Positions 45,889 through 54,879 of a stretch of DNA of 64,000 nt are shown here, piece by piece. The translations under genes and the position numbers were made by a program. Numbering within the stretch: position 1 is the first letter of the stretch; the number at the start of each line of letters is the position of its first letter. The stretch comes from UBA6623 sp965226435 (lineage in GTDB: Bacteria > Acidobacteriota > Terriglobia > Bryobacterales > UBA6623), in NCBI GenBank assembly GCA_965226435.1, contig CBDDCY010000006.1, positions 252,183 to 316,182 on the forward strand. Reading direction: 5' to 3'. The notes below the pieces were generated by a model. It was not told where the DNA came from. It did no database searches and saw only the letters and a program-made list of their open reading frames with translations.

Positions 45889-47916
45889 TCAGAACACATC
45901 GAGCCGGATGCCGCCGCGAATCCAGCGGCCCGGCTGCGACAAACCCTGGAACGCCTCGTGGTACATGTTGAGCAAATTGGAGACCTGGAAAAAGGGATGC
46001 CAAAGGCCTTCGGTGTACATCAGCGAGGCGTCCCAGAGGGCTTTGGTTGGTTGCCAAGAGCGATTGAAGGCGCCTAGGCGGGTTGTGAAGGCGATTCCCT
46101 TGCCGAGCGAACCTTTGTAGCTAAAACTTGCCGAGTTCAGCGGGAAGTTGAACACGTAGCGCGAGGTGACGCCCGGCGTGAGCGCCTTTGACGCCCGCAT
46201 GGCGGTGTAGTTGAACCCGATCTCGGAAGCTGTGCCGAGGCGTTGACGGACCTGGACTTCGCCGCCGCGGAAGGTCAGTTCGGCGAAATTGCGAGCGCGG
46301 AATTTCAGGTCGTCCATTCCGCGTACCCAGTCGATTGTGTTGTCCTCTTGGCGCTGAAACCAGGTCAGTGAGACGCTCGTGCCGTGATCGGAATACCAGT
46401 CGGCCCCAGCCTCGTAATTCCAGACGTTTTCGGGCAACAGGTTTTGGTTGCCTTTGCTGACGGGGTCTTCGTAGTAGAGGTCGGTGTAGGTGGGTATGCG
46501 GTAGCCATGTCCGGCTTGCCCGCGAATCTTGAACCCCTTGCCGATCCAATAGCCGAGCGACAGGGTCGGGCTGGTTTCGCCGCGCCACTTTCGCCAGACC
46601 TCTTCGCGGACGCCGACGACGACGGTCAATCGCTCGGTTGGGCGCAGGTTGAGCATGAAAAAGGTCGAGGCGCGTTCACGGCGCCGCAGGCCGAGGTTGG
46701 TGCTGTCGATGCCTTCCGATAGCAAGGAAGCGCCGGCCGACCAGGTGAGCTTGTCGTTGACTTCGCCGCGGACCGAGTAATTGCCTTGGTATTGATTGGT
46801 GGTGTGGAAGTTCTCGAAAATTTCGGGGCGGTGTCTGAACAACACGAAGTTGTCGGTGTGGCGGCGATACGCGAAGTTGAAGCGGTGTTGCAAGCGGCCG
46901 GGGTCGCGGCCGATCGTTTGCGAGGCGGCGACGAAGGTTGATCCGGTGTGTTCCCACGAATCCCAAGGGCCGTAGAAACCGTTGGCTCCGAAAGGGCGGT
47001 CGTTCTTGGCGACCATGACGGTCGTGGACCCGAAATCCTTGTCGAGGAAGGATTCGCTTGAGAACGAGATATTGCGGTAATCGCGACCGGGTCGGAAGCC
47101 GCTCGAGAAATTGCGCTCAAACGTCGTTTGTTGACTCCAATCGCCTAATTTGAATCCGCTGACGATTCCTTGGCGATGCCAACCGAAATCGCCGCCGCCG
47201 GCCATCAGTTTGAGTTCGGAGGCCTGTGGTTTCTTGGTGACGAAGTTGACGGTGCCGCCGATGGCATCCGAACCGTAGAGAGTCGACCCGGTGCCGTGCA
47301 GAACCTCGACTTGGGCAACCGATTCGAGGGGTAGCGGCAGATTGAGGTTGTGGTGCCCGGTTTGGCTGTCGTTGACGCGAATGCCGTTGATCAGCACTAA
47401 GACTTGATCAAACGTCGAGCCGCGGATCGACAGGTCGGCTTGGGCGCCCTCGGGGCCGCGCTCGCGTAGGTCGAGGGAAGTGTCGTGCTTCAGCAGATCG
47501 GCGAATGACCAGGACGGCAGGTCGGGGTTGTCGACCGAGAGGACGACCAAGGTGCGATTGATTTCCGCCAACTCGCTGGGCTCGATGATGCCGGTGACGA
47601 CGATTGGCGTTTCAATGCGCGTTCGTAAGCTCAATTGGAAGGTCATGGCGGCGGCGCCCGGAGTCAGCGGGCGCTGGGCCGTTTCGAATCCGGCCGCGCG
47701 CACCGTCGTCACCGGCTCGTAGCTCGATCCGAGGCCGCACAAACGCGCCCGACCCTCGGCGTTGGTGAGTTCCGCTTGAGACGACGCCGTGACGCGCGCA
47801 CCGGGAACGGGGAGGCCATCGGGATCGCGGACCGAAACGTCCACACAATCGGTCGCCGGGAGGGCAGGGGAGAGCAGCATCGACAGGGCAGCGAGGAGCG
47901 GGTAGGAACGATTCAC
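45889..47916 (-). CDS. TonB-dependent receptor, BtuB/siderophore type
   Basis: The start is GTG 47916, chosen because GGAG lies eight bases upstream and the signal peptide then begins at once (SYPLLAALSMLLSPALPA). The 675-residue precursor has a short carboxypeptidase-regulatory-like domain (VRDPDGLPVPGARVTASS) and a plug (SFADLLKHDTSLDLRERGPE, GTGSTLYGSDAIGGTVNFVT). Its barrel ends RWIRGGIRLDVF with terminal Phe. Sequence style is like the neighbouring receptor, with which it converges, but no B12 box is visible in its leader. Substrate is thus open: another corrinoid, a siderophore or a metal chelate. Confidence 0.9.
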   Translation of the reverse strand: MNRSYPLLAALSMLLSPALPATDCVDVSVRDPDGLPVPGARVTASSQAELTNAEGRARLCGLGSSYEPVTTVRAAGFETAQRPLTPGAAAMTFQLSLRTRIETPIVVTGIIEPSELAEINRTLVVLSVDNPDLPSWSFADLLKHDTSLDLRERGPEGAQADLSIRGSTFDQVLVLINGIRVNDSQTGHHNLNLPLPLESVAQVEVLHGTGSTLYGSDAIGGTVNFVTKKPQASELKLMAGGGDFGWHRQGIVSGFKLGDWSQQTTFERNFSSGFRPGRDYRNISFSSESFLDKDFGSTTVMVAKNDRPFGANGFYGPWDSWEHTGSTFVAASQTIGRDPGRLQHRFNFAYRRHTDNFVLFRHRPEIFENFHTTNQYQGNYSVRGEVNDKLTWSAGASLLSEGIDSTNLGLRRRERASTFFMLNLRPTERLTVVVGVREEVWRKWRGETSPTLSLGYWIGKGFKIRGQAGHGYRIPTYTDLYYEDPVSKGNQNLLPENVWNYEAGADWYSDHGTSVSLTWFQRQEDNTIDWVRGMDDLKFRARNFAELTFRGGEVQVRQRLGTASEIGFNYTAMRASKALTPGVTSRYVFNFPLNSASFSYKGSLGKGIAFTTRLGAFNRSWQPTKALWDASLMYTEGLWHPFFQVSNLLNMYHEAFQGLSQPGRWIRGGIRLDVF

Positions 47917-48321
47917 AGAAAGATCTCCGAACAAGCTTTGATTCGACAACAAGTTTAGCTCATCTGGTCACAAATAGGTCGATTCTTTATTCTAGTCGGG
48001 TCGAGGTACAGGAGTCAGATGAAGTCCTACAAAGTTTACAATGGAGAATGTTATGGCAATGATCGCATATTTTAGACGATGTTAAATTGATTATAGGGGA
48101 TGTTGATACCCTCAAAACCACTGTACACTGGGTCGCTATGGAGATGAAGTTGGGCGATGGAAAGGGTGAGTTCGGGTTGCGTGGTCTTGATTGCCTCCCG
48201 GTGCCGGGCGGTTGCTTGGAATTTCGTCGGACTTCGTTCAGTGCCGGAAACGTTCGGGTCAATACACTCGACTGGTGGCCTCCGGTTGGACAGGGTGCCC
48301 ATAACGGTCTAGGATGGCTAT
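47917..48321. other. AT-richer divergent intergenic region
   Basis: These 405 bases separate the divergent receptor gene and the small secreted protein gene. The part 47950-48120 is clearly more AT-rich than its surroundings and probably carries promoters for both directions. I see no riboswitch core, tRNA or reliable gene. Confidence 0.5.
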
Positions 48322-48858
48322 ATGAAGATCGCTGTGGCGTTCCTGCTTCTCGGTGGTTTGTGTTCGGCTTTCGGTCAGGAGGGGACGATCCCGCGTTGGG
48401 AAATTGTCGAACTTGCCGAGAATTTGAATGAGACCGCGCAGTCGGTGGAAAAGATCCTGAGCCGCATTCGACCCAAGGAATGGATGCAAGACGGCGCGCC
48501 GGAAATCTACATCTCTCAGCACAAGACTTTGCAGGCCGACGTCGCCAGCTTAGCGTTGTCGGCCCAAGAGATGACGCGGAAACCGGAAAAACTCTCGGCC
48601 GCGATCAGCACATTTTTGTGGCTCGACCGGGTCAGCTCGATGGTCGATTCGTTGTCCGCGGGCGTGCGCAAATACCAAAACACGGCGTTGGCGGATCTGC
48701 TCGATCGAAACGGTGCGAAGGCTCTTGCGAGCGAAGGCCGTTTCAAGCAGTACATGCGACAGCGCGCGGTGGATCAAGAAGCCGAACTCGCCATTGCCGA
48801 CGACGAGGCGCAGCGTTGCCGCGGCGAAATGTTAAGAAGGCCCCCGGGGCGCGATTAA
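48322..48858 (+). CDS. secreted hypothetical protein, 178 aa
   Basis: It starts at ATG 48322 behind AGGATGG, with a signal peptide (MKIAVAFLLLGGLCSAFG). The mature part is predicted mostly helical, with LAENLNETAQSVEKILSRIRP and an RFKQYMRQRAVDQEAELAIADDEAQRC tail that could be coiled coil. No known domain is recognised. It lies 25 bp before yraN in the same direction, so the two may be cotranscribed, though yraN needs no secreted partner. Function unknown. Confidence 0.75.
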   Translation: MKIAVAFLLLGGLCSAFGQEGTIPRWEIVELAENLNETAQSVEKILSRIRPKEWMQDGAPEIYISQHKTLQADVASLALSAQEMTRKPEKLSAAISTFLWLDRVSSMVDSLSAGVRKYQNTALADLLDRNGAKALASEGRFKQYMRQRAVDQEAELAIADDEAQRCRGEMLRRPPGRD

Positions 48859-48883
48859 CCACATACATTGCCGGGGGAGGACC

Positions 48884-49333
48884 GTGTTTCAGGCACTCCG
48901 CTACCGGCTTCGGGCGCTCGCCGACCGCGCCCGGCCGCCCCATCTCCGCGACGCTCGGAGGGGAGAAGATCTAGCCTACGATTACCTGCGCCGCTTGGGT
49001 TATACCGTCGTGGCGCGCAACTACCGTCCGCGAGCGGGCAAGGCGGAGCTTGACCTGGTGGCGTGGGATGGCGACCGACTCGCGGTCGTCGAGGTGAAGA
49101 CGCGGGCGAATGTCGAGTTCGGCCGACCCGAGGAAGCGGTCGGGCGAGAAAAGCGCCAGAGGTTAATCCGGGGCGCGACCGATTACGCGAGACGCGCGGG
49201 CGTCGACTTTGATTGCGTGCGGTTCGACATTGTCAGTGTGGTCTTCGACAATCCGCCGACGATTGAACTGGAAAAAGGAGCCTTTTCGGCGCGCTCGGCG
49301 CGGAGGGCAAGGTCGGCGGGCGGGCGCTTCTAG
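48884..49333 (+). CDS. yraN: YraN-family (UPF0102) predicted endonuclease-like protein
   Basis: A 149-residue protein from GTG 48884 behind GGGGGAGG. It has the family's RecB-like/restriction-endonuclease fold motifs: RRGEDLAYDYLRRLGYTVVARNYR, then AELDLVAWDGDRLAVVEVKTR with the D-(E/V)VK active-site pattern. Its cellular role is not settled; a Holliday-junction-related nuclease has been suggested for the family. The last residues after about 125 are a basic low-complexity tail. The TAG stop lies in the first four bases (CTAG) of a repeat element starting at 49330, so the original C-terminus may have been altered. Confidence 0.87.
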   Translation: MFQALRYRLRALADRARPPHLRDARRGEDLAYDYLRRLGYTVVARNYRPRAGKAELDLVAWDGDRLAVVEVKTRANVEFGRPEEAVGREKRQRLIRGATDYARRAGVDFDCVRFDIVSVVFDNPPTIELEKGAFSARSARRARSAGGRF

Positions 49334-49488
49334 TGCCACGACCGCATGCACCAGTTTGTTTGGCTGCAAAGCACTATTCTTGAGTGACCGCATCGCGTGG
49401 CGATGCGGCTCTGGTTGGCAGTGGTTTCCTTCGCAATGGCGGATCGAAGTCTTCTCAACAAGGTCGGGTCATGTGGTCTGAGTACTAG
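49330..49488 (+). repeat. CTAG-ended small repeat, copy 2
   Basis: A 159-bp element beginning CTAGTGCCACGACCGC and ending GTGGTCTGAGTACTAG. It contains a perfect hairpin, CCGCATCGC/GCGATGCGG, around 49389-49409. The inverse copy at 51306-51477 shares both ends and the hairpin, and a truncated one lies at 14631. CTAG at both ends suggests a four-base target duplication as in IS5-type elements. The yraN stop codon sits in the left CTAG. The remaining bases to 49650 show no gene. Confidence 0.8.
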
Positions 49489-49650
49489 GGTAGGCTCTGA
49501 TGGGCGCGGGAGGCGCGGTGTCTCTCGTCTCGCCTTCCACTGAAGCGGTCGGTTGTGTTCGTGGAACGCGGTGCAACCAGCGGCGCCGCCCCGACGTCTT
49601 TTCCTGGAAGGTGCCGTCCCAGGGACCTTTGTAGGATAATCAGTAGTTCG

Positions 49651-50487
49651 ATGAAGGACTTTCTCGAGTGGGCTTCGGCGGGAAGCCGTGAAGAAGCGCT
49701 GGCGCGGGAGATCGATTCGGCCGCGATCCCGCGCCACATCGCCATCATCATGGATGGCAACGGGCGTTGGGCGGGCCGACGACATCTACCGCGGGCCGCG
49801 GGCCATCGAGCCGGTGTGCGGCCGGTGCGGGAAACGATTGAGGCCTGCTGTCGATTGGGCGTCGAGGTGTTGACGCTCTACGCGTTTTCGGTCGAAAACT
49901 GGAAGCGGCCGCGCGCGGAAGTACAAACGCTGTGGGGGTTGCTACGGCACTACCTGCACCGAGAGCTGCCCTCGCTCAAGAAGAACAACGTTCGCTTTCA
50001 AGTGATCGGACGCGTCGAGGCGTTGCCGGAGGCGGTGCGGAATGATCTGGACATCGCCATTGTCGAAACCGCGGCCAACACCGGGTTGCGGCTCAACGTC
50101 GCGCTCAACTATGGGGGGCGCGCCGAACTGGCCGACGCGGTCGAGACGTTGGTGAAGCGGGCGAGGAAAGGCGAGGATTTCGAAGTCGACGAGGACGCGA
50201 TCGGCGCCGAGCTCTATACGGCGGGGCTTCCGGATCCGGATTTGCTGATTCGTACATCGGGGGAGATGCGAGTCAGTAACTTCTTGTTGTGGCAAATCGC
50301 CTACGCCGAAATTTGGGTAACCGATAAGTTGTGGCCGGACTTCCAAACGGTTGATTTGCTGGAATCGATTTTGGATTACCAGAGGCGTGAAAGGCGCTAC
50401 GGCGGATTAGGAGCGGCGCGTCCGGAAGACGAACCGGCGGCGGCGTTCGTGGGCGCGCGGCCGAGTTCGGAAACAGAGCCTGGGTAG
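49651..50487 (+). CDS. uppS: isoprenyl transferase (undecaprenyl diphosphate synthase)
   Basis: It makes the long-chain cis-polyprenyl diphosphate that carries peptidoglycan and O-antigen sugars, by adding isopentenyl units to farnesyl diphosphate in the cytoplasm. ATG 49651 is the start; sequence further upstream in frame is repeat-derived. Family motifs are complete: HIAIIMDGNGRWAGRR with the catalytic Asp near residue 35, LTLYAFSVENWKRP, and RTSGEMRVSNFLLWQIAYAE. Length of 278 residues is slightly above the usual 250 because of a 20-residue N-terminal and a Glu/Ala-rich C-terminal extension. cdsA follows 43 bp later, the standard uppS-cdsA arrangement. Confidence 0.95.
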   Translation: MKDFLEWASAGSREEALAREIDSAAIPRHIAIIMDGNGRWAGRRHLPRAAGHRAGVRPVRETIEACCRLGVEVLTLYAFSVENWKRPRAEVQTLWGLLRHYLHRELPSLKKNNVRFQVIGRVEALPEAVRNDLDIAIVETAANTGLRLNVALNYGGRAELADAVETLVKRARKGEDFEVDEDAIGAELYTAGLPDPDLLIRTSGEMRVSNFLLWQIAYAEIWVTDKLWPDFQTVDLLESILDYQRRERRYGGLGAARPEDEPAAAFVGARPSSETEPG

Positions 50488-50529
50488 CGGCCGTTTCGGA
50501 TCGCTCGGGATTTTCGCGAATTTTTCCTT

Positions 50530-51309
50530 ATGAAACGGGTCCTTACGGCCCTCTTGCTCGTCCCTTGCGTGACGGGCGTCGTATTTTTCGCGCCGCCGGC
50601 CGCGGTTTCGGCCGGGTTGGCGGCGGCGGCGTTGTTGTGCCTGCGCGAGTTCTTCGAGATCGCCCAAGCAGGCGGCACGCGGGCGTTTCGGATTGTGGGA
50701 TACGGCGCGACGGCCGTGCTCATCTTTGCTCCCCAGGTACCGCAACCGGGGTTCTTCGTCGGACTCGTTGTTCTCCTGCTTCTTTTATCTCTAGGGTCTG
50801 AAGGCACGGTGTCGGAAGCCGCCTCGTCGGTAGGCTCGACGCTGTTGGGCGTGGTTTACGTTGGAGGGCCGTTCGCCTTGGGACGTGAGCTGCACGGGGT
50901 CAGCCCTCATTGGCTGTTCTGGGTTTTGCTGCTCAATTGGGTGGGAGATTCGGCGGCTTATTATGTCGGGCGGGCTTTCGGCCGGCACAAGTTGGCTCCT
51001 CGCGTGAGCCCGAACAAGACCTGGGAGGGCTCGCTGGCTTCGGCGGCGGCGGCCGCCGCCGCCGGACTTGGCTATTGGGTGTATTTCACTCCGCGGCCCG
51101 AACTCAGCGCGGTGTGGGTGATCCTGCTCGCGGTCGGGGTCAATGTCGCCGCGCAGGCGGGCGATCTGGCCGAGTCGCTGTTGAAGCGCGGCGCGGGCGT
51201 CAAAGACAGCGGCGACTTGCTCCCCGGACACGGCGGGATGCTCGACCGCGTGGACGGAGTGTTGTTTTCCGTACCGGTTCTTTACTTGGCCTTGGGGCTG
51301 TTGCGCTAG
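50530..51309 (+). CDS. cdsA: phosphatidate cytidylyltransferase
   Basis: This integral membrane enzyme converts phosphatidic acid and CTP to CDP-diacylglycerol, the branch point of phospholipid synthesis. It has 259 residues and six to eight hydrophobic helices. The CdsA signature is present near the C-terminus (GVKDSGDLLPGHGGMLDRVDG), as is the NWVGDSAAYYVGRAFGRHKLAPRVSPNKTWEG type segment. It starts at ATG 50530, 43 bp after uppS. The TAG stop lies in the terminal CTAG of the inverse repeat element 51306-51477. The dxr and rseP genes that often follow are not here. Confidence 0.95.
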   Translation: MKRVLTALLLVPCVTGVVFFAPPAAVSAGLAAAALLCLREFFEIAQAGGTRAFRIVGYGATAVLIFAPQVPQPGFFVGLVVLLLLLSLGSEGTVSEAASSVGSTLLGVVYVGGPFALGRELHGVSPHWLFWVLLLNWVGDSAAYYVGRAFGRHKLAPRVSPNKTWEGSLASAAAAAAAGLGYWVYFTPRPELSAVWVILLAVGVNVAAQAGDLAESLLKRGAGVKDSGDLLPGHGGMLDRVDGVLFSVPVLYLALGLLR

Positions 51310-51477
51310 TACTCAGACCACCTGAAAAGAGACGTTTCCTCGATCTTATTGGGAAGGCGTCCGGCTGCCGTCGCGGAGGAAACAACTACCAAACAGAGCC
51401 GCATCGCCATGCGATGCGGTCACTCAAGAATCGCGCTTTTCCGCCAAACAAACTTTTTCAAGCTGTCGCGGCACTAG
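51306..51477 (-). repeat. CTAG-ended small repeat, copy 3 (inverse)
   Basis: This 172-bp element is the inverse of 49330-49488. Its ends are CTAG on both sides, with the 84 bases next to 51477 nearly the same as the start of the other copy, including the CCGCATCGC hairpin. The centre is less conserved and 13 bp longer. Its left CTAG contains the stop codon of cdsA, and it fills the space between cdsA and lipA. Confidence 0.8.
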
Positions 51478-51483
51478 TGGGCG

Positions 51484-52377
51484 CTAGGCCCGTTGCTCGA
51501 CTTGCTCGGCCATATAGGAGCTGCGCACGAGCGGGCCGCTGAAGACGGCCCTGAACCCGATCGATTCGCCGTATTCGCGGTAGCGCTCGAAGGTTTCGGG
51601 AGGCACGTATTCCTCGACCCGAAGGCGTCGACGGCGAGGCTGCAAATACTGTCCGATCGTGGCCACATCGGTTTCAGATTGTCGCAAGTCGTCGAGCAGG
51701 CGGCGCACTTCGTCTTGGCTTTCCCCTAAGCCGACCATCAATCCCGATTTCGTTAGAACGTCCGGGGCCCGCCGCCGGGCAAAGGCCAGCACGTTGAGCG
51801 ATTGCCGATAGTCGGCTTGCGGGCGCACGCGGTAGTAGAGTCGCGCGACCGTTTCCATGTTGTGGTTGAAGACGTCGGGGCCGGCGTCGAGCACTCGCGC
51901 GACTGCGTTGGTGTCGCCGCGAAAGTCGGGGGTCAAAACCTCGATTTTGGCGTTGGGCAACGCTTCGCGCACACGGCGCACGGTTTGGGCGAAATGGCCG
52001 GCCCCGCCGTCGGGCAATTCGTCGCGGTTGACGCTGGTGATGACAACGTAGCGCAATTCCATTTCCGCGGCCATCTCGGCGACTTGGCGGGGCTCGTTGG
52101 GATCGAGAGTTTCCGGCGTGCCCCGAGGGACGGCGCAAAACCCGCAGGTACGCGTACAAGTATTGCCCAAGATCATGAACGTCGCCGCCTTGCGGGCGAA
52201 GCACTCGTGGATATTGGGGCAGCGGGCCGACTCGCAGACCGTGTGCAGCCGCCGCTCGCGCAGCCTGACTTTGAGGCCGTGAAGGGCAGGGAAATCTGTC
52301 TTGCTTCGGCGGAGCCAAGACGGCAGGCGGGCCGACGCCGACGAATGGGACGGGGAATTGATTTGGATGATGGACAT
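51484..52377 (-). CDS. lipA: lipoyl synthase
   Basis: A radical-SAM enzyme that inserts two sulfurs into protein-bound octanoyl groups to form lipoate. I take ATG 52377 as the start (297 residues); a longer frame upstream lacks family similarity. Both iron-sulfur clusters are evident. The radical-SAM CTRTCGFC (CX3CX2C) holds one and the auxiliary cluster motif CESARCPNIHEC (CX4CX5C) the other. The conserved RSSY near the end is present (PLVRSSYMAEQ). lipB is not adjacent. The gene is last in the minus-strand run coaD-aminotransferase-isomerase-lipA, with a 200-bp gap ahead of it that may hold its own promoter. Confidence 0.95.
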   Translation of the reverse strand: MSIIQINSPSHSSASARLPSWLRRSKTDFPALHGLKVRLRERRLHTVCESARCPNIHECFARKAATFMILGNTCTRTCGFCAVPRGTPETLDPNEPRQVAEMAAEMELRYVVITSVNRDELPDGGAGHFAQTVRRVREALPNAKIEVLTPDFRGDTNAVARVLDAGPDVFNHNMETVARLYYRVRPQADYRQSLNVLAFARRRAPDVLTKSGLMVGLGESQDEVRRLLDDLRQSETDVATIGQYLQPRRRRLRVEEYVPPETFERYREYGESIGFRAVFSGPLVRSSYMAEQVEQRA

Positions 52378-52576
52378 TCCCGGGATCGATGTGTTCTTTA
52401 GATTAGAGTATTCCGGGGAAGGAAATTCAGAGACCCGAGCGGAAGCGCCGGGTTGGGGCCCGCGCCCGCCACGCGCTCTGCAATCACACTTTCCCGAACC
52501 GTTGCGCACGACGAGACGGCCTTACTGGAGATTGCGGTGCGCTTGACCCGTCGCTTGCGTTCAGGGCTCTCAATTT

Positions 52577-53701
52577 TCACTCGACCAGTGCGCGGAGCTG
52601 TTCCGTTGTTGCGCCCGACGCCCGCAATTGCTTCGTCAATCTATCGACGTCGGGGACGTAGGCTCGCATGGCGGTGGTGCCGCACTCAGGGTATAGATCG
52701 AAGCTCCTCGATTCGTAGGGCGCCAGGTAGGCGTCGCCGGGCGCATAGGCTTCGCGCCAGGGCGAAATAGATCGGTCGTGCGGTCCGTCGTCGCCGATCC
52801 GCCCGCGGCCTTCCAGGAAGATCAGCAGTTCCGCGCTGTTGCCGCTGGCAATGTATCGGCCGGGTTCCTCCCACGATATTTTTTCGAAGGCGAAATAGCG
52901 GCACGCGGCCAACAATTCCCGCTTCCCATTCGTTTCGGGCTCGGTGATCACGACCGGCGACGCGGCCTCCGGGCGGATCTCGGGGCGGACGACCTCCGCG
53001 GCTCGATCCAGGTGCAAGGGTCGGTGCTTTCCGTCCGCGCCCGGGCGGCCGTAATCATACAGGCGGTACGTCAAGTCGGAGTTCTGTTGCACTTCGCAGA
53101 TCACCAGACCGGGGCCTAGTGCGTGCAAAGTTCCCGGGGGGACGAAGAACGCGTCGCCGGGTCGCGCTTCGATCCAATTCAGATGCTCGACGATCTCGCC
53201 GCTCTCGGCCAAGCGCCGTAGTTGGTCCGGTGCAAGCCCCTCTTTGGTCCCCAGCGCGATCCGAGCGCCGGGTTCGGCGGCCACGACGTACCAGGCCTCG
53301 GTCTTGCCGGGGCCTCCCTCGTGGGCCAGGGCGTACTCGTCGTCGGGATGAACTTGAATCGAAAGCCGGTCGTTGGTGAAGAGAAGCTTCGTCAGGATCG
53401 GGAAGTAGGCTCGGGTTGCGGCATCGGCCGGCGTGGGCTCTTGGGATGCCGAGCGTCGCCGCAACGCGCTGGGTCGGTAGCCCGGCCCCATCAACCGTTC
53501 GCCGAACTTGTCGATGAGGTCGCCTAGGGTTTCGCCGGCAAACGGCCCGTTGGCGACGCGGTTTTCCTCAAAGCTGTACCAAACCTCGCCGATCGGCGAG
53601 GAGCGCGGCCCGGCTGATGGAAACCACGGACTAAGGTCGCGTTTGCCCCAGATCTTTTCCCGGAAGGAAGCAGGAAGTTTTAGTGGATACAACGGGCTCA
53701 A
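52577..53701 (-). CDS. manA: mannose-6-phosphate isomerase, class I-type
   Basis: This zinc-dependent cupin enzyme interconverts mannose 6-phosphate and fructose 6-phosphate, supplying activated mannose for glycans. Zinc ligands are visible in QVHPDDEYA (Gln, His), GKTEAWYV (Glu) and PPGTLHALG (His). It has 374 residues, with a low-homology C-terminal cupin. The start is TTG 53701, overlapping the stop of the aminotransferase gene by four bases (TTGA), which indicates translational coupling. The pairing of an isomerase with an aminotransferase is probably only operon economy. The symbol is given by family, not by proven substrate. Confidence 0.88.
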   Translation of the reverse strand: MSPLYPLKLPASFREKIWGKRDLSPWFPSAGPRSSPIGEVWYSFEENRVANGPFAGETLGDLIDKFGERLMGPGYRPSALRRRSASQEPTPADAATRAYFPILTKLLFTNDRLSIQVHPDDEYALAHEGGPGKTEAWYVVAAEPGARIALGTKEGLAPDQLRRLAESGEIVEHLNWIEARPGDAFFVPPGTLHALGPGLVICEVQQNSDLTYRLYDYGRPGADGKHRPLHLDRAAEVVRPEIRPEAASPVVITEPETNGKRELLAACRYFAFEKISWEEPGRYIASGNSAELLIFLEGRGRIGDDGPHDRSISPWREAYAPGDAYLAPYESRSFDLYPECGTTAMRAYVPDVDRLTKQLRASGATTEQLRALVE

Positions 53702-54873
53702 TCGAGACCTTCGACGAAATCACGGATTCGCGCAATGCCGCGTTCAAGCTCGTGCATCGAGGTTGCATAGGACAGCCGCACATGTTCGTTGGTCCCGAAG
53801 GCCTCGCCCGGAACCAGCGCCACGTGGGCTTGCTTCAAGAGAGCGCCGGCGAAATCCATGGCGCTGTTGATGCCGTTTTTCCCGAAGTAATGGCTGAAGT
53901 TCGGGTAGACGTAGAAAGCGCCGCCCGGTGTTTCGCAGGTCACACCGGCGATGTCGTTGAGCGCCTGGACGGCGAAGTCGCGGCGACGGCGATACTCCTC
54001 GAGCATTTCTTGGACTGAGTCTTGTGGCCCGGTGAGGGCTTCGATGGCGGCCTTTTGGGCAATCGAGGTTACGTTCGAAGTGGCGTGGCTCTGTAGCTTA
54101 CCCATCACGCCGATGATCTCTTTCGGGGCCAGAGCGAACCCGACCCGCCAACCGGTCATGGCGTACGTTTTCGACAGCGAACCGGCCACGACGATATTCG
54201 GCTTCGAGCCTTCGACGGCGGCAATCGAAAACGGCTCGCTGTCGTAGACCAGGCGGCAGTAGCATTCATCGGTCATCAAAGTAACGCCGCGACTGGCCGC
54301 CAAGTGGTAGATCTTTTCGAACTCCTCGCGCGAAACCACTGCCCCGCTGGGGTTGTTGGGCGAGTTGACGATAAGGAGTTTGCTCTTGGGCGTCAGGGCC
54401 GCCTCGATAGCATCCGTGGTGAGCCGAAAACCCTCTTCCTGCTTCGTTATGACCTGGACGCATTTCCCGCCGTGGTAGTTGACCACGTCGTAGAAAGTGA
54501 CCCAATAGGGAACCGGCAGCACGACCTCGTCGCCTTCCTCGATCAGGGCGGCGACGGTGTTGAAAATGACGTGCTTGCCGCCCACCGAGACGATGCACTC
54601 GGCCGGCTCGTAATTGGTCCCGAAATATTTGGCATGGTGTTCACAAATCGCTTCCTTGAGCTGTGGAATACCTCCGGCCGGGGTGTACTTCGTGAAATTT
54701 TCGTCGAGCGCGCGAATGGCGGCTTGCTTGATGTTGTCCGGGGTCGGGAAATCGGGCTCGCCGGCGCCAAAGGCGACGACATCGACGCCGGAGGCCTTGA
54801 GACGGCCTGCCTCGGCGCTCACGGCCATCGTGGCGGATTCGCTGATGCGGTTCATTCGCTCGGCAATTTCCAT
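53698..54873 (-). CDS. pyridoxal-phosphate aminotransferase, AspC/AAT-I type
   Basis: A 391-residue class I/II aminotransferase, probably aspartate or aromatic, of the cytoplasm. The PLP-binding Lys is in VAGSLSKTYAMTGWRVG; NSPNNPSGAVVSREEF and the upstream GAGEPDFPTP are typical. The conserved Arg that binds the substrate carboxylate lies in EHVRLSYATS. Start ATG 54873 lies six bases after the coaD stop. Its stop overlaps the isomerase start. Together coaD, this gene and the isomerase form a tight operon. I leave the gene symbol open because this subgroup includes several substrate types. Confidence 0.92.
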   Translation of the reverse strand: MEIAERMNRISESATMAVSAEAGRLKASGVDVVAFGAGEPDFPTPDNIKQAAIRALDENFTKYTPAGGIPQLKEAICEHHAKYFGTNYEPAECIVSVGGKHVIFNTVAALIEEGDEVVLPVPYWVTFYDVVNYHGGKCVQVITKQEEGFRLTTDAIEAALTPKSKLLIVNSPNNPSGAVVSREEFEKIYHLAASRGVTLMTDECYCRLVYDSEPFSIAAVEGSKPNIVVAGSLSKTYAMTGWRVGFALAPKEIIGVMGKLQSHATSNVTSIAQKAAIEALTGPQDSVQEMLEEYRRRRDFAVQALNDIAGVTCETPGGAFYVYPNFSHYFGKNGINSAMDFAGALLKQAHVALVPGEAFGTNEHVRLSYATSMHELERGIARIRDFVEGLD

Positions 54874-54879
54874 ACTGTG

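Noticed and set aside
47917..48321. Possible second cobalamin riboswitch upstream of the minus-strand receptor
   Set aside because: No B12 box or CCGCCACTG core on the minus strand in this region.
48087..48431. 114-codon frame before the secreted 178-aa protein
   Set aside because: It crosses the AT-rich divergent promoter region and overlaps the better gene with signal peptide at 48322.
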